In this document: in pieces, positions 43,942 through 56,522 of the stretch
Layout of the letters: every line of letters starts with the position of its first letter
Position numbering within the stretch: position 1 is the first letter of the stretch
Assembly: GCF_014839805.1 (NCBI RefSeq)
Contig: NC_051141.1
Span: 21,050,790-21,114,789 of the forward strand
Direction of reading: 5' to 3'
From: Manduca sexta
Taxonomy: Eukaryota; Arthropoda; Insecta; Lepidoptera; Sphingidae
DNA length: 64,000 nt
Notes under the pieces: model-generated
What the model was told of the DNA's origin: nothing
What the model saw: only the letters and a program-made list of their open reading frames with translations
The model's database searches: none
Position numbers and translations under genes: made by a program

Positions 43942-45245
43942 CTTAGTCTGGCCATAAATACTGTTACACTTAATTATAAAAAAATATTACATTTGAATTT
44001 CGAATCTGTCATTTTTATACGATTGTTCATTGTGTTTTCTCATTTTGGCGCCAATACATTGTAAAATATTTTGCGATATTAAAATGGTGTGGGGTGATAA
44101 AGAGAACCGAATCGCTGTGATAGCATTACACAAAGTAGGTATGGAGCCAAATGCAATTTTAAAACTCTCCATACACTTGGTATTAGTAAAATGTTTGTGT
44201 ACCGGGCTATTAATAGGTACAATGAGACCTCCTCTGTTTGTGACAGAAAAGATCTGGCCGTCCACGTAGTGTTCGTACGAAAAAGGTGGTCAAAGCAGTA
44301 AGGGAAAGAATTCGAAGAAATCCTGTCCGAAAGCAAAAGATTTTATCTCGGGAAATGAAGATAGCACCTAGAACCATGTCGCGTATTTTAAAAGATGACT
44401 TAGGACTTGCAGCCTATAAGAGACGCACTGGCCATTTCTTAACTGATAATTTAAAGAAGAATAGGGTGGTAAAATCGAAACAACTACTGAAGCGGTACGC
44501 AAAGGGAGGTCACAGAAAAATTTTGTTTACGGATGAGAAAAATTTTTACAATTGAGCAACATTTTAACAAACAAAATGACCGTATTTATGCTCAAAGCTC
44601 TAAGGAAGCTTCCCAATTAGTCGACAGAGTGCAACGTGGACATTATCCGACTTCAGTGATGGTTTGGTGGGGTGTTAGCTATGAAGGAGTGACTGAGCCA
44701 TATTTTTGTGAAAAGGTATCAAAACATCGGCACAAGTGTATCAAGATACCATTCTTGAGAAGGTAGTTAAGCCCCTTAACATCACCATGTTCAATAACCA
44801 AGTATGGTCCTTCCAGCAAGACTCGGCGCCGGGTCATAAAGCTCGGTCCACGCAGTCTTGGTTGGAATCGAACGTTTCGGACTTCATCAGAGCTGAAGAC
44901 TGGCCGTCGTCTAGTCCCGATCTTAATCCGCTGGATTATGATTTGTGGTCAGTTTTAGAGAGTACAGCTTGCTCTAAACGCCATGATAATTTGAGTCCCT
45001 AAAACAATCTATACGATTGGCAGTGAAGAATTTTCCCATGGAAAGAGTGCGTGCTTCTATTGATAACTGGCCTCATCGTTTAAAGGACTGTATTGCAGCC
45101 AATGGAGACCACTTCGAATAAGCTTTTTATATTTTTAATTGTTTTATATTTATGTATTAAACTGACACACTGTAAAAGTAATAAATGTTATTTGCAGTTA
45201 ACAATTTTCTTTTTTCTTTATTACAATATTTATGGCAAGACTAGG
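43942..45245 (+). mobile_element. mariner-family element (DD37D, maT-type), full length but inactive
   Basis: A 1,304-bp element, the usual mariner length, flanked by TA dinucleotides. Ends are imperfect inverted repeats: CTTAGTCTGGCCATAAATAC at the left and, in reverse complement, CCTAGTCTTGCCATAAATAT at the right. The inside is a broken transposase gene (next entry). Confidence 0.9.
44082..45118 (+). pseudogene. Broken mariner transposase (maT-type)
   Basis: Fragments in several frames follow the mariner order: MVWGDKENRIAVIALHK (first DNA-binding helix region), ERIRRNPVRKQKILSREMK and TMSRILKDDLGL (second HTH region), ILFTDEK (first catalytic Asp), VMVWWGVSYEG, FQQDSAPGHKA (second Asp) and SSSPDLNPLDYDLW (third Asp), ending in FPMERVRASIDNWP. 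Thirty-seven residues separate the second and third Asp, which is the DD37D pattern. At least four disruptions are visible: a shift in the N-terminal region, one after DEK, one after YFCEK, and a stop after the third Asp. It cannot make an active enzyme. Confidence 0.9.
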
Positions 45246-47721
45246 TATAGCTAGCCACATAAGTGGCTGAACAAATATAAGACTTCGGATTTGAGTCCTT
45301 GCTAGAGATTTTTTCCCGACATAAATCCATAGAAAAAAGTTTTGATTTAATTTAGCGCATAAAGTCCATTTTAAGTTTCGAATTTGTTCAGTTACTTATG
45401 TAAAATAATTGTTCAGGCTAAAATTTTTGGATTTTTAATTAAAACCATTGATATTTATTATACTAATACCACTGGATTATTCAGACATTCATCATTATCA
45501 TCATCATCATTGGCAATTAAAATCTACGAGAGATGATTAAATAGCGTGCGTAGAAGATGCGAGGTATGATTTACACCTACGCTGGTGACTTCTCAGACCG
45601 ATTCTAGCCCGAAAGATACGACCGCGGTTTTGGCAGTGGATTTCTGCATTTGTATACTGTCGGTCATTCACTTCTTAATATAAAATACCAAATAAATCAT
45701 ATTATATAAAAAATATATAATATATATCTATACTACCCTACTCAACAAAATCTAGGAAAGAAGGGAAATATAGTGTTTATTTTAAATTCAATATTTTTTT
45801 TGTCGTAGAAGTTATATACCTTGTTAAAAGCGTAATTTAATATTTATTTAATTAACCGACTTCAAAAAAAAGGAGGAGGTTATCAATTCGACGTGATTTT
45901 TTTTTTATTTTACTATTTAATAAAAGGCTTGTTCTTGAAAAAGATAAGAAATATTAGAAACAACCAACACAATACCAGAACCAAAAGCACAAATTTATGT
46001 AAATAATAAAAAAAACTAAGCATAAGTAAAAAATTATTAAAAAGAATATTCGTAACAAGTTTTTAAAGGATTAGCGATAGCTATATCGCCATGACATACT
46101 GAGAATAAAGTTATTAATCATCGCCTGTGGAAGAAAGCTTCTTTATCTGGAAAGGTGATAAGAGTTCTTCTCCGGTGTTCAAATTTTGGAGAAAATGATC
46201 GAAAGATCTTCTCTCTAGCAAATCCTACCTTCTTTTAGAGTTTCTGTTGCTTGCGCTGCTTAAACGGGTAAAGTTACGGCGTAAACATGTATGACGGAAT
46301 TGGCTAAAGTCAACATAAAATAAAACCGCAGAATCCGCTAATGTCTGAATGCAATCAATTACGCAATGGATTTTATACATCTTGGCATTGACATAGTTTT
46401 AGACCCTGTTAAGTACACAGGCTATTTTCTATCCTGGAAAAATATATAGCGGGACCTTATCCTGGAAAAACTCATTCACACGGATGAAGCCGCGAGCAAA
46501 AGCTAGTAATATACAAATGTAGTGTAGCCAAGAAAAATGCGACAAAAAAATTCTAGAAATAAATTATATAACTTCGTTTTACTCTTTCTGTCTACCATCA
46601 TATCTAACATCTTAGGTCAACTACGCATTTTTGCGTCGCCAGACCTTCAGAACTGAAGTTTTAGAACATGTAACCTCCGCCTTATACCGAGCACATGACG
46701 GTTCCCACATGCACATTCACATGTCTCTAAATGTACCCGAGTTGCCAGCTTCACTATGAATAATCCGGGATGTTCCTTTACAGTTGTACGTGGACCTTAA
46801 GGACTGCTCTTACCTGCCTCCGAGCTCTTTGACCAAATTCAGCACTTGTAAATCAATTAATGCATTGGATTCGCATAGTGACGCGGACATACAACTTGAC
46901 TAATAGTTTTATGTTGCAACTTGTAACTTACATAATATTTTATTGTTAAAAGTCAGTAAATAAATAAAATAGATTAACTTACTATGTATCTCAATGTTTG
47001 ATCTGATGTCGCGAGCCAAATAAAATAAAGTAAGCATGTATAAAAAAATATTCTGATTCATCTATTTTTACGATTCATAGATGATTCGGTTCGTTTATTG
47101 AAATCGGGGGATAATAAAATACTTATGAAAAATTAGATTCTTAAAAATATAACTAAACAGGCGTTCTCCAGCATAAAACCACAAAATACAAAATAAATTT
47201 ATGCTCTTAATTCCTAGGCATAATAATATGTAAAAAGAAATTAGAAAAATAAAAATATTATTTTGATATAATGCTACTAAGAAATTCTTTGACTTTCAGC
47301 TATATTTTTTAAATAACTCATAATAAAACCGACATGCGGGCTCTAATAAAGACCATGTTTAGGCAAACAGAGGGTAGAACGGTTTGCTAGGCGGAGCGAT
47401 GACCTGGGGAAACCAGTAGGTAATAAACTGAACGCACCGGTCTAAAGATCAAGCTCTATATCATGCACTAGGGAGGTTTCCATCCATAAGAATTTCAATT
47501 AAAATTTCTTGACAGGGAACATAGACAAAAAAAAAATAACGAAGCAAAATAGTATTATGGGGCAAAATAATAAAAACTTAATTAAAAACATTAGTTTGAA
47601 ACTATGGAATAGTATAATAAATTAATTTCAACATAGGTTTTTATTTTACAACATTACCTTATAATTTATAATGGTTATTGTTTTGAAAAACGTACATATT
47701 CGCGCTTGTCAAATATGAATC
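45246..47721. other. AT-rich intergenic stretch with short repeats
   Basis: No gene. A short (ATC)n run at about 45,490-45,512; a 'TTAACCGACTTCAAAAAAAAGG' module at about 45,857, also present at 54,757 and 63,353; and a repeat tail at 46,320-46,506 related to 4,000-4,165. Confidence 0.45.
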
Positions 47722-47879
47722 ATATGTGCTAAAGCAAACGAACCCAAGCTCAAGGGGTTTATGTTATAAATAACCTTTTAAATGATCAACTATCCCTTAC
47801 CTAGCCCCATCTTTAGAGCAACTTGGTGGAACTAAACTGTAGCATTGTGGTCCAAAATAAGTATATATATCAACAATGT

Positions 47880-47960
47880 TGCCATGCCATTTTAGAAATT
47901 TTTTCCACTGCATTTTATTAAACGTGGTCCACCACGTTTAGTAAAATGCTTCTTCTAGGA
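47880..47960. repeat. Palindrome, left arm retained (copy 1)
   Basis: Contains CCACTGCATTTTATTAAACG followed by its near-complement CGTTTAGTAAAATG, with the distal right arm missing. In copy 2 (56,480-56,522) the opposite arm is retained. Confidence 0.7.
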
Positions 47961-49514
47961 TTCACTTTTGATTTTTTTTTAAATATTGGCCTTCCCTATT
48001 TTTCTTATCTTATTCCCTTGCAACTTTTAAGCCTGTTAACTGGCCGTTGTTAAAAATAATATAAATAACTTATCATAAACAGCTCCTAATATTTTATTAC
48101 AAATTTTAAGTTCTGTTAATATGCTTAAATATTTAAAGATATTCAGTTGTTAAACCTTATAATATATTAACGTAAACAATATAATAATTACTAAGTACGA
48201 AGCATATTTATCTTTGATCTACTAAAGACGTTCATACAATTTACAAAATAAAGCGGACCATTATGCCTGTTCCACTGCAGGCCTTTTTCATACGATTCAA
48301 TTTATCATTCTTAAGCAAGTCGTATCCACGACCTATTTATATTTCGATAGCACATAGTTTTAAGTAATAGAATATGCAAATCCAAATCAATAGCTAATCA
48401 AGCTAGTCATCGATTGCATCGATCGACGACCGACGATAACTTCATATAAGAATTAACTGGTATAACAGTTAATATAATTACACGTAATTATAACCTGTCG
48501 CCTTATTATTATGGCGTTTAAATTCATATAATTGATACCAAGAACCAGTTCTCATATAATTTGTATGTGCACCTCATATGATAATAATAGCAGCACTACT
48601 ATGCTGTTTTACTGTCCTGCTCCTTAGCACTTGCTAAAATGCTTAGAGTTAAAATACTTAGGGTTAAAAATGTAGTCCACTAAACTAGCTTATTTGGTAC
48701 GAGTTCGCGGAGTTTACATACGTCTAGTATTCTTGTTATATAAAGTCCTAGTTAAGTCGCCTTACTTTTAAATTATAACGAAACTAATGAAAGAAAACCA
48801 TTAAACACGAAAAACTGTAATCTTAAAATAAAACTAAATATGAAATCTCTTAGTCCGTCCGCCCATTTTATAAAGCTGATTTGCTTAATGTAAAAAATTA
48901 AAGGTATTGACGCACAACTTAACACCAATCAATAGGAATAATCTAACTTTCAGCCTCCTCAAGTTATACTCGACCCCGATTTCCTCCTGTACGTTCCTGT
49001 TTTCAAAGCTATCTTTGTCTCTATCTCTGGGTCTAGTGAGATTTACGATTCAGTTGGGTCTAAGAACACTCGCTGGAACGAGCTCTGTAATTTGAGTTTG
49101 TCCTCACTTAAGTTAGTTGATTTGAAGAGAAGCTAAATGTGAACTTTCAACTTGGCTTTCAATGTATGTACTACTTCAACATAAATTAATATTACGGATC
49201 CTATAAGAGCATTATTTTTTAATTATGTAAGTACAACACAGTTCTACGGAACAACACGAATTCTCTTAATTTCCCGGAATAATAATTTTAACAGCAGCTA
49301 TGGTTACAGCATTTAATATAATATAATATAAGTAGTACACTTGCAAAGCAAAATTATGTCAACTAAATAGTGTCAGTAAATTAATTCCGCGTAAAGTTAC
49401 ATCTGTGCAGTAAGATGACTTACTTTTTAAGTTTCATGGGCTGAGCCCTAAAGATAATGCCTCTGGTCGGCGTCGTGGTGACGGCTTTCAACAGCCGGAC
49501 GTGTAGCCCCGCGT

Positions 49515-49640
49515 GATGCTCGTTGAGAAGCTCGACGCGAAGCTCGACGGGAAGCTCGATGTGAAGCTCCGCGTGAAGCTCGGCGTGAAGCTCGGCAAGA
49601 CGCTCGGCGTGAAGCTCGGTGAGAAGCTCGACACGAAGAT
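49515..49640. repeat. 12-bp minisatellite (copy 1)
   Basis: About ten units of a GAAGCTCGGCGT-type 12-mer. On the minus strand a 77-residue frame reads repeated ELHA tetrapeptides through it. The same array lies at 58,087-58,212. Frame and unit length match by chance (12 is divisible by 3); no known protein. Confidence 0.8.
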
Positions 49641-50377
49641 CTCCAAAAAACAAAAAACGTAGTATTTACCTTTTATTATGATGTAATGTTATTATAAAAA
49701 TATTTTATCTCATAGATTATAATGCGTTATTAAAACATATCCCGATAATTTTTCCTCGCCATTGAGTACAATAAACAAAAAGTTGACGGGAAAAAGAAGA
49801 TTCTGAACACAAAATTATTAGGTAAAAGAAAGAAGTTGGAATAACCATGGCGGGCTGCACAGCTCTTGATGCGCCAAGGCCGTTTATGTTATTTGTTTAT
49901 TGTGTCTTCCAACATTACTTATTTATATATTCATTGGTCATCTTGAATTTAAGATAGATATTTTCCGCACTTAGTTCGGTTCACAAACTTTAGATTCGGT
50001 AACCATTATGGGTGTCTTGCCGGGGCCAACTTGTCCTAATTGCACAAAAGAGGCGCGACATAATCTTATGATGTCTCTCTTTATCCCGAGTAATTTCAAT
50101 ATTTAAAAACCCCGGATGAGGACGAAGTAAGTAATGGATGAGGACTTCATAGACATAGGGCTATTAATGTCCCTAAAAGGTTCTGCAGAGGCGCACTCAT
50201 TATACCTAATTCCAGTCCCTGATAATACCGATGTGATTCGTCAAATAATTACGCTGCTTTAAAACGACTGTGGCGAAGCTTTTCAGTTCGTTTGTATTCG
50301 ACTGACTAATGAAACGAGCAAACCGTTCGCCGAAAATAAGGATATAGCATGGGCTATACATATACATCTTGTAAAAT

Positions 50378-50552
50378 CATAGACGTTTTTATCTAAGGAC
50401 GGAGTAAAGCTGTCATATATGCTATGACATAGGGCCGTTGTGATTGGCTAATACGGAGATACAAAATTATTAGCTGCTATGCCGTCGGCACTGGGAAACA
50501 GACTTGTTATCAAAGCTTTACTCCTTCCTTAGATAAAAAAAAAACGTCTATG
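50378..50552. mobile_element. MITE with long inverted ends (copy 1, inner arm deleted)
   Basis: Ends CATAGACGTTTTTATCTAAG and, inverted at the right, CTTAGATAAAAAAAAAACGTCTATG form inverted repeats that continue into 'GAGTAAAGCT / CTTTACTC'. Compared with 58,952-59,161, an inner segment of about 37 bp complementary to 'CATAGGGCCGTTGTGATTGG' is missing here. Superfamily unclear; no target duplication confirmed. Confidence 0.65.
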
Positions 50553-51116
50553 AAATAAGGGGGTTAGTGTTTAAATTTAGGATAAGTAAAAGGCTAACTA
50601 GCGATTTATCCTTCACGTATCAATGCATTTCGCAGCTAACAACCCGCTCGCGACTTGTTTATGATCTTTAATTATAAGCTTTAATATGTAACGTGCAACG
50701 TGACTGCGCCAATTATCTCATATAGAAATAGGGCAAAAAGTCTGACGCACATGTTTGCACTTAGCGTGTATGATTATGTATAATATCATGAATATTTTTA
50801 TTGTTGTTTTAAGTGATATGAGTGTTTTTACGTTAAAATAAAAAAGAACTGTCAACGCAGTAAAGGTGAAATATTTGCGCACATTTTTGTGTTATTTTGT
50901 CCTAAAAATAACTAATAGATCGTCCTAATGCAATTAATATTTTTTCAATGCATATTATATATGTAATTATTTCAGGATAAATATAAAAAAATGTTATAGA
51001 GTATAATAGGTACTATAGATTTGTATTTGCATGTAACAAAATATAATTAATAATACAATTCTAAATCGCGACCTAATACAATATGCCATTGGTGCAATTT
51101 CTCCAAAATAATTTAT

Positions 51117-52554
51117 GGGGCATTCCACGTGAAGCGGGCACGAAAAAAAACTCGATGTCTCAGATTTTCGTAATATTTGATTATGTTATACCTGTATATG
51201 TTCTCGATCCAGATACAAAATATTATTAAAGTATAAAGCCGGGTTAGCGAGTAAAAGGACTTTGAAGTTTTGACTGGCCGACTGGTATACACCACTTCGA
51301 ATCCAATTATCAAGTTTTTAAATGTTACAATAAAATAAATAAAGCAATGAAATAAATACTTCATTTAATGAGCTTTTTATTGTATTTTGAAATTGAAAAA
51401 TGATTTTTTCTTTGAAAAATGTGTTTGAAAGTTTCAAACTTGAATTTCACAAAGTTGGCATATTTATATATTTTATATTTTTTTTCTAAAAATAGCTACT
51501 ATTGTATAGATAACCCCTGCGAAGTTTCATAATGGGCTGAGAAGTAGTTTAGGAGCTAGACCGATTACAGTGCCGAAGCGCGGCGGTCGCCAGAAAGAGC
51601 GAATAGTAAAAACTTTCAATTAAACTAAATACTTTCGATCAGACTATTTTATCATGTTTTGCATCACTCTAACGATTCAATTACATCTGATTATAATATT
51701 AAAAAACATATTTATATTACTGACGGTGCACAACAACATTTGAAACTTGGCAAGGATAATCTATATACAATATTGGCTATTTTAGTAGAAAAAGTTATTA
51801 TATAAATATGCCAACTTTGTGAAATACAAATTTGAAACATTAAAATATATATGAATAATAATAATAAATAGTAGTAGTAATAATAAATATGAGTTTGTGG
51901 CATTGATGTTCTAGCCTATATGTATAAGCGGTCGGGTATCGTGATGGCTTTGTTTGATGCGTTATGTAAACTAGCTTGTGTCTCCAGGTGTTTTAGGTTA
52001 TCATAATCATAAGATAAAATACTCTGATCGAAAGTATTTAGTTTAATTGAAAGTTTTTACTACTTCGCTCTTTTTGGCGACCGCCGCGCTTCGGCACTAT
52101 AATCGGTCTAGCTCCTAAACTACTTCTCAGCCTATTATGAAACTTCACAGGGATTATCTATACAATAGTAGCTATTTTTAGAAAAAAATATAAAATATAT
52201 AAATATGCCAACTTTGTGAAATTCAAGTTTGAAACTTTCAAACACATTTTTTCAAAGAAAAAAAATCACTTTTCAATTTCCAAAAATACAATAAAAAGCT
52301 CATTAAATGAAGTATTTATTTCATTGCTTTATTTATTTTATTGTAACATTTAAAAACTTGATGATTGGAATCGAAGTGGCGTATACCAGCCGGCCAGTCA
52401 AAACTTCAAAGTCCTTTTACTCGCTAACCCGGCTTTATACTTTAATAATATTTTGTATCTGGATCGAGAACATATACAGGTATAACATAATCAAATATTA
52501 CGAAAATCTGAGACATCGAGTTTTTTTTCGTGCCCGCTTCACGTGGAATGCCCC
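51117..52554. mobile_element. Foldback element with about 540-bp inverted arms (copy 1)
   Basis: Left arm 51,117-51,652 and right arm 52,013-52,554 are inverted copies. Ends read GGGGCATTCCACGTGAAGCG / inverted, flanked by TTAT on both sides (51,113-51,116 and 52,555-52,558). The 360-bp loop contains a third, degenerate copy of the 'TTGGCATATTTATA' arm segment. The 83-91 residue frames in each arm are conserved only because the arms are. Superfamily not recognised. Confidence 0.8.
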
Positions 52555-55216
52555 TTATACTCAATGCCTTACATTGATATAAATTAGACGAGGTTCAAAT
52601 CAAAAGTATTTTTTTTTCAATTTACTATAAAACGTACGTAGTATTTTAGAATATTCTATATTACTTAGTACACAATACACACATCCCAGATAATAATAGG
52701 AAGTCGACTTCAATTCGTGAAAGCGCCTGACTGCGCGTTGGGGCAAATGTACCTGTAAACCGTTATTTGCATAGGCGTTATAAAAATAAATAATATTTTG
52801 TTATGAATGAAGAACAAAAGAACCGACATGTACTTATTTAATAAAAAGTAGTTTATAATTCATAGAATATAATTTATATAATATAATTCATATAATAACA
52901 AAAAGATCGAAATGTTAACTTACTTTTAATTAAGTAAGTTTTGGCTTTTATTAAATATGATTTTATACACGGTATCCTGTTTAATAAAAAAAAATGACGC
53001 CACTATGCACAAGATTACAAGACAAACTACTTATTTCCTGCAAAATGTTTACGAAGAATGAAAATTCAACTACTTAAACGAGTCTAACGGCAACAATTGC
53101 AGTAAATGTAGCATCAGAGTATTGACTCATGCAATTAAAAATATGCGGTTTTAAACTACGTTCCGTAACCCTTATATCAGAACTCATCCACATTACTTTG
53201 AAGGTCGGGAAGTAAATAAGTATGATAAAAAAATTGTATGCAAGTCTTACTTTTATAGGGAAAGCATTCTCTTCACGCCTCCCGCAACATTTCAATTTGG
53301 AACGTAATAGGCCCATATAGGGCTTGCCGGGACCGTTTAGATCACGGACAGCGGCGGTCGCGCGGGTTAGTCCAATTATCCCTAGCCTAATCGATTTCCC
53401 GTGTTGGATCTACCAAGACGTGCACTAGACGATAAGTGACAAGTCGGTGCCAATCTAGAGAGACTTGCAATCCAATTAAACTCCATTGAATTGGATTTTG
53501 GACATCAATTTTTAATATTGTTTGTCCGACATTACACTACTGTGAGTGTTTCAAAACTGTGTCTTAGTTTCTATTTCCAAATGACAGCCCACACTTTTGG
53601 ATATTGCAACAATTATGAACATTGTAAAGTATTAATTCATAGTACATGTTACGTTTATCGCCGACATCCATGACGCACGCTTGCGGCCGTAGCAAAGACG
53701 GATAGAGTAGGTGGAGGACATGACATGAAACGGCGTGAATGACAATAAGACGGTTGATAGGAATTCACAGAAAAATAAACTTTCTGGCCCAGGGATAAAC
53801 TTATATCCTGGAAACGAACTCTAACCCTGATGTAGCTGCGAACAAAATCAGGACAATATAATTAAAACTAATTCAATAAAAACGCACAGGTATCGTAACC
53901 ACACATAAGAAATTTTCAGTAATTGGTTTGCGTCTTGTATTGAATTTACTTTCCTTGTTTTAAAAGAACAAAAACATTATTGTTTTCTGCACGTGTACAG
54001 TTTCATTACAGTTCCATGTATAAATAAGTTTCACCCCTTAATAATAATAAAAACGTGGTTCATGTTTCAATGTTTGCGTATTCTTTTAATAAACCAAAAA
54101 GGCTGTGAAACGAATTTTCCATATTCCAGCTAATACCGAAAGAGTATTAAAAATAAAACAAAGTTTTGTTACGGTACCCCTTTAAAATCATAACTATTTG
54201 AAAAGTAAAAGTTATTAAAAGAATAAAAAGGATGCTTTGCGTATTCTTTTTATATTTCATTGTCTACACTTCTAGCAAGACTGAAATGTAACTTTTAATT
54301 GGCTTTTTCATTGGAAACAAAACCAGACCTTACTGTTTTTGAGACAATTGTTTCTAAACGAACCTAACAATAAGCTATAAGGCTCACAATAATTTTAAGT
54401 CTTACATTAATCATTTTATAAATTGTGGGTTAGTATTTAAATATTTCGACATATGTATTTGCCAAAATTAAATGCAGAAACCACTGAACAGGTTTGGATA
54501 AATTTGGCATAATGTATAGGTAGATAAATAAAACCCTAGATAAACACATGTAACGTTACTAATTATACTTACATATATACTCTGTTAACGTTACTATTGT
54601 CTTTATAATAGTCTGTGGTTATAATGTGAATGATTTACGCCCTCGCAATTAAAACTACCAATCAGCATCATCATTGCTTTGAATTGTCATTGCACTGACG
54701 TACGTCCTAATGGCGCCTGCATAAATACGCGTGCAGGGTGACTCGCCGCCCTTTTTAACCGACTTCAAAAAAAAGGAGGTTATCAATTCGACGTGAATTT
54801 TTTTTTTTAACTATTATCTTTGGCCGTGGCACTACATATTGTCACACACGTCGTTGTTCCCGCTAGGGTGAGTGTGCCAATTTACTAACCGCTAACTATG
54901 TATTCTGGGCATCAGGGCTTGTGAGCTGTCACGAGTCGCTGGCGTGGAATGTAAGCCTAGCTTGCATTCCGACCTGGTGGATTCTGATTCCAGGTTCTTC
55001 TCTACGGCCTTCTTCTTCCACGGTGCATTCTACGGCCCGATTCCACGGCGTGCTTTTAACGGCGCGCTTGTACGGCGCGATTGCCTCCCTTCTATCTGCG
55101 GGCTGGCTCTCAACCGCCGCACACACACATACATATAAATTAAGGAGACGTGGCGTTATCTCAAAGGAACCTCTGTGGCAAAACCTTTTCTGATATCTCT
55201 TTTCTTTACATATATA

Positions 55217-55790
55217 TCTCAGGCCACTGTATTGAAATATCTAAAAACAGTTGATGTTACGAAGGGTACTGGTCCAAACGATATCCCGCCATTATTTTTG
55301 CGTGAATGCCATAAGCAATTTATTTTGCCTTCGTTCATTCTCTTTAATATTTCTCTAAGATCATCAACGATGCCTCAGATATGGAAGCGTTCATACGTAG
55401 TACCTATTTTTAAGACAGGGGACAAACACAATATATCAAACTACAGACCCATTAAATTAAGTGTTATATCGAAATTATTCGAACATATAATTTATGATCA
55501 AATTAAACCTCTTATTAGACACACTACCACATATAATAGAGCAGCAGCATGGTTCCTCAGTAAAAAAAATCCACGGAAAGAAATTTATGTGAGTTTATAG
55601 ATTTTATCACGAATGCTATGGATGATCATTACCAAGTTCATGTAGTATACACTGACTACCCAAGGCATTTGATAGAATCCATCATGACATTCTTGTATCA
55701 AAATAACATCATTTTGGTATTCATGGTGATCTATTACAGAAAATTATAAACATTGTTCATAACATTACTGAGTTTTGCGTAAAATACTTT
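55217..55790 (+). pseudogene. Non-LTR reverse transcriptase fragment (copy 1)
   Basis: Frame with ATVLKYLKTVDVTKGTGPND, IPPLFLRECHKQF, MPQIWKRSYVVPIFKTGDK, NISNYRPIKLSVISKLFEHII, which are RT domain blocks of Jockey/CR1-type LINEs. A stop follows at 55,598-55,600, and similarity resumes in another frame (VVYTDYPRHLI, corresponding to the 'D-SKAFD' region). It is truncated at the 5' side (no endonuclease) and cut by the gap at the 3' side. Confidence 0.82.
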
Positions 55791-55811
55791 GTAAAATAGT
55801 TGGTAACATTA

Positions 55812-56311
55812 NNNNNNNNNNNNNNNNNNNNNNNNNNNNNNNNNNNNNNNNNNNNNNNNNNNNNNNNNNNNNNNNNNNNNNNNNNNNNNNNNNNNNNNNN
55901 NNNNNNNNNNNNNNNNNNNNNNNNNNNNNNNNNNNNNNNNNNNNNNNNNNNNNNNNNNNNNNNNNNNNNNNNNNNNNNNNNNNNNNNNNNNNNNNNNNNN
56001 NNNNNNNNNNNNNNNNNNNNNNNNNNNNNNNNNNNNNNNNNNNNNNNNNNNNNNNNNNNNNNNNNNNNNNNNNNNNNNNNNNNNNNNNNNNNNNNNNNNN
56101 NNNNNNNNNNNNNNNNNNNNNNNNNNNNNNNNNNNNNNNNNNNNNNNNNNNNNNNNNNNNNNNNNNNNNNNNNNNNNNNNNNNNNNNNNNNNNNNNNNNN
56201 NNNNNNNNNNNNNNNNNNNNNNNNNNNNNNNNNNNNNNNNNNNNNNNNNNNNNNNNNNNNNNNNNNNNNNNNNNNNNNNNNNNNNNNNNNNNNNNNNNNN
56301 NNNNNNNNNNN
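55812..56311. other. Assembly gap of exactly 500 N
   Basis: Placeholder gap, identical in size to the first. It separates the two copies of the duplicated block. Confidence 0.99.
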
Positions 56312-56479
56312 ATGTGTGCTAAAGCAAACGAACCCAAGCTCAAGGGGTTTATGTTATAAATAGCCTTTTAAATGATCAACTATCCCTTACCTAGCTCCAT
56401 CTTAAGAGCAACTTGGTGGAACTAAACTGTAGCATTGTGGTCCAAAATAGGTATATATATCAACAATGTTGCCATGCCA

Positions 56480-56522
56480 TTTTCCACCACGTTTAGTAAA
56501 ATGCAGTGGAAAAAATTCTTCT
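56480..56522. repeat. Palindrome, right arm retained (copy 2)
   Basis: Carries CCACCACGTTTAGTAAAATG continuing into CAGTGGAAAAAA, the distal right arm that copy 1 lacks; the left arm present in copy 1 is absent here. Confidence 0.7.

Larger units (their letters stand above)
47722..55811 (+). repeat. Large duplicated block, copy 1
   Basis: Matches 56,312-64,000 in the same orientation almost base for base; 47,722 pairs with 56,312 and 55,397 pairs with 64,000. Differences are scattered substitutions and small indels. The block holds no host gene; its contents are listed separately. Copy 1 is interrupted at its right end by the 500-N gap. Confidence 0.95.

Noticed and set aside
51113..51364. 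83-residue frame repeated in both foldback arms and both blocks
   Set aside because: Conserved only because the arms are inverted copies of recent origin; no known protein and no start context.
55765..56363. Frames of about 190 residues across the second gap
   Set aside because: Almost entirely unknown residues from the N run.
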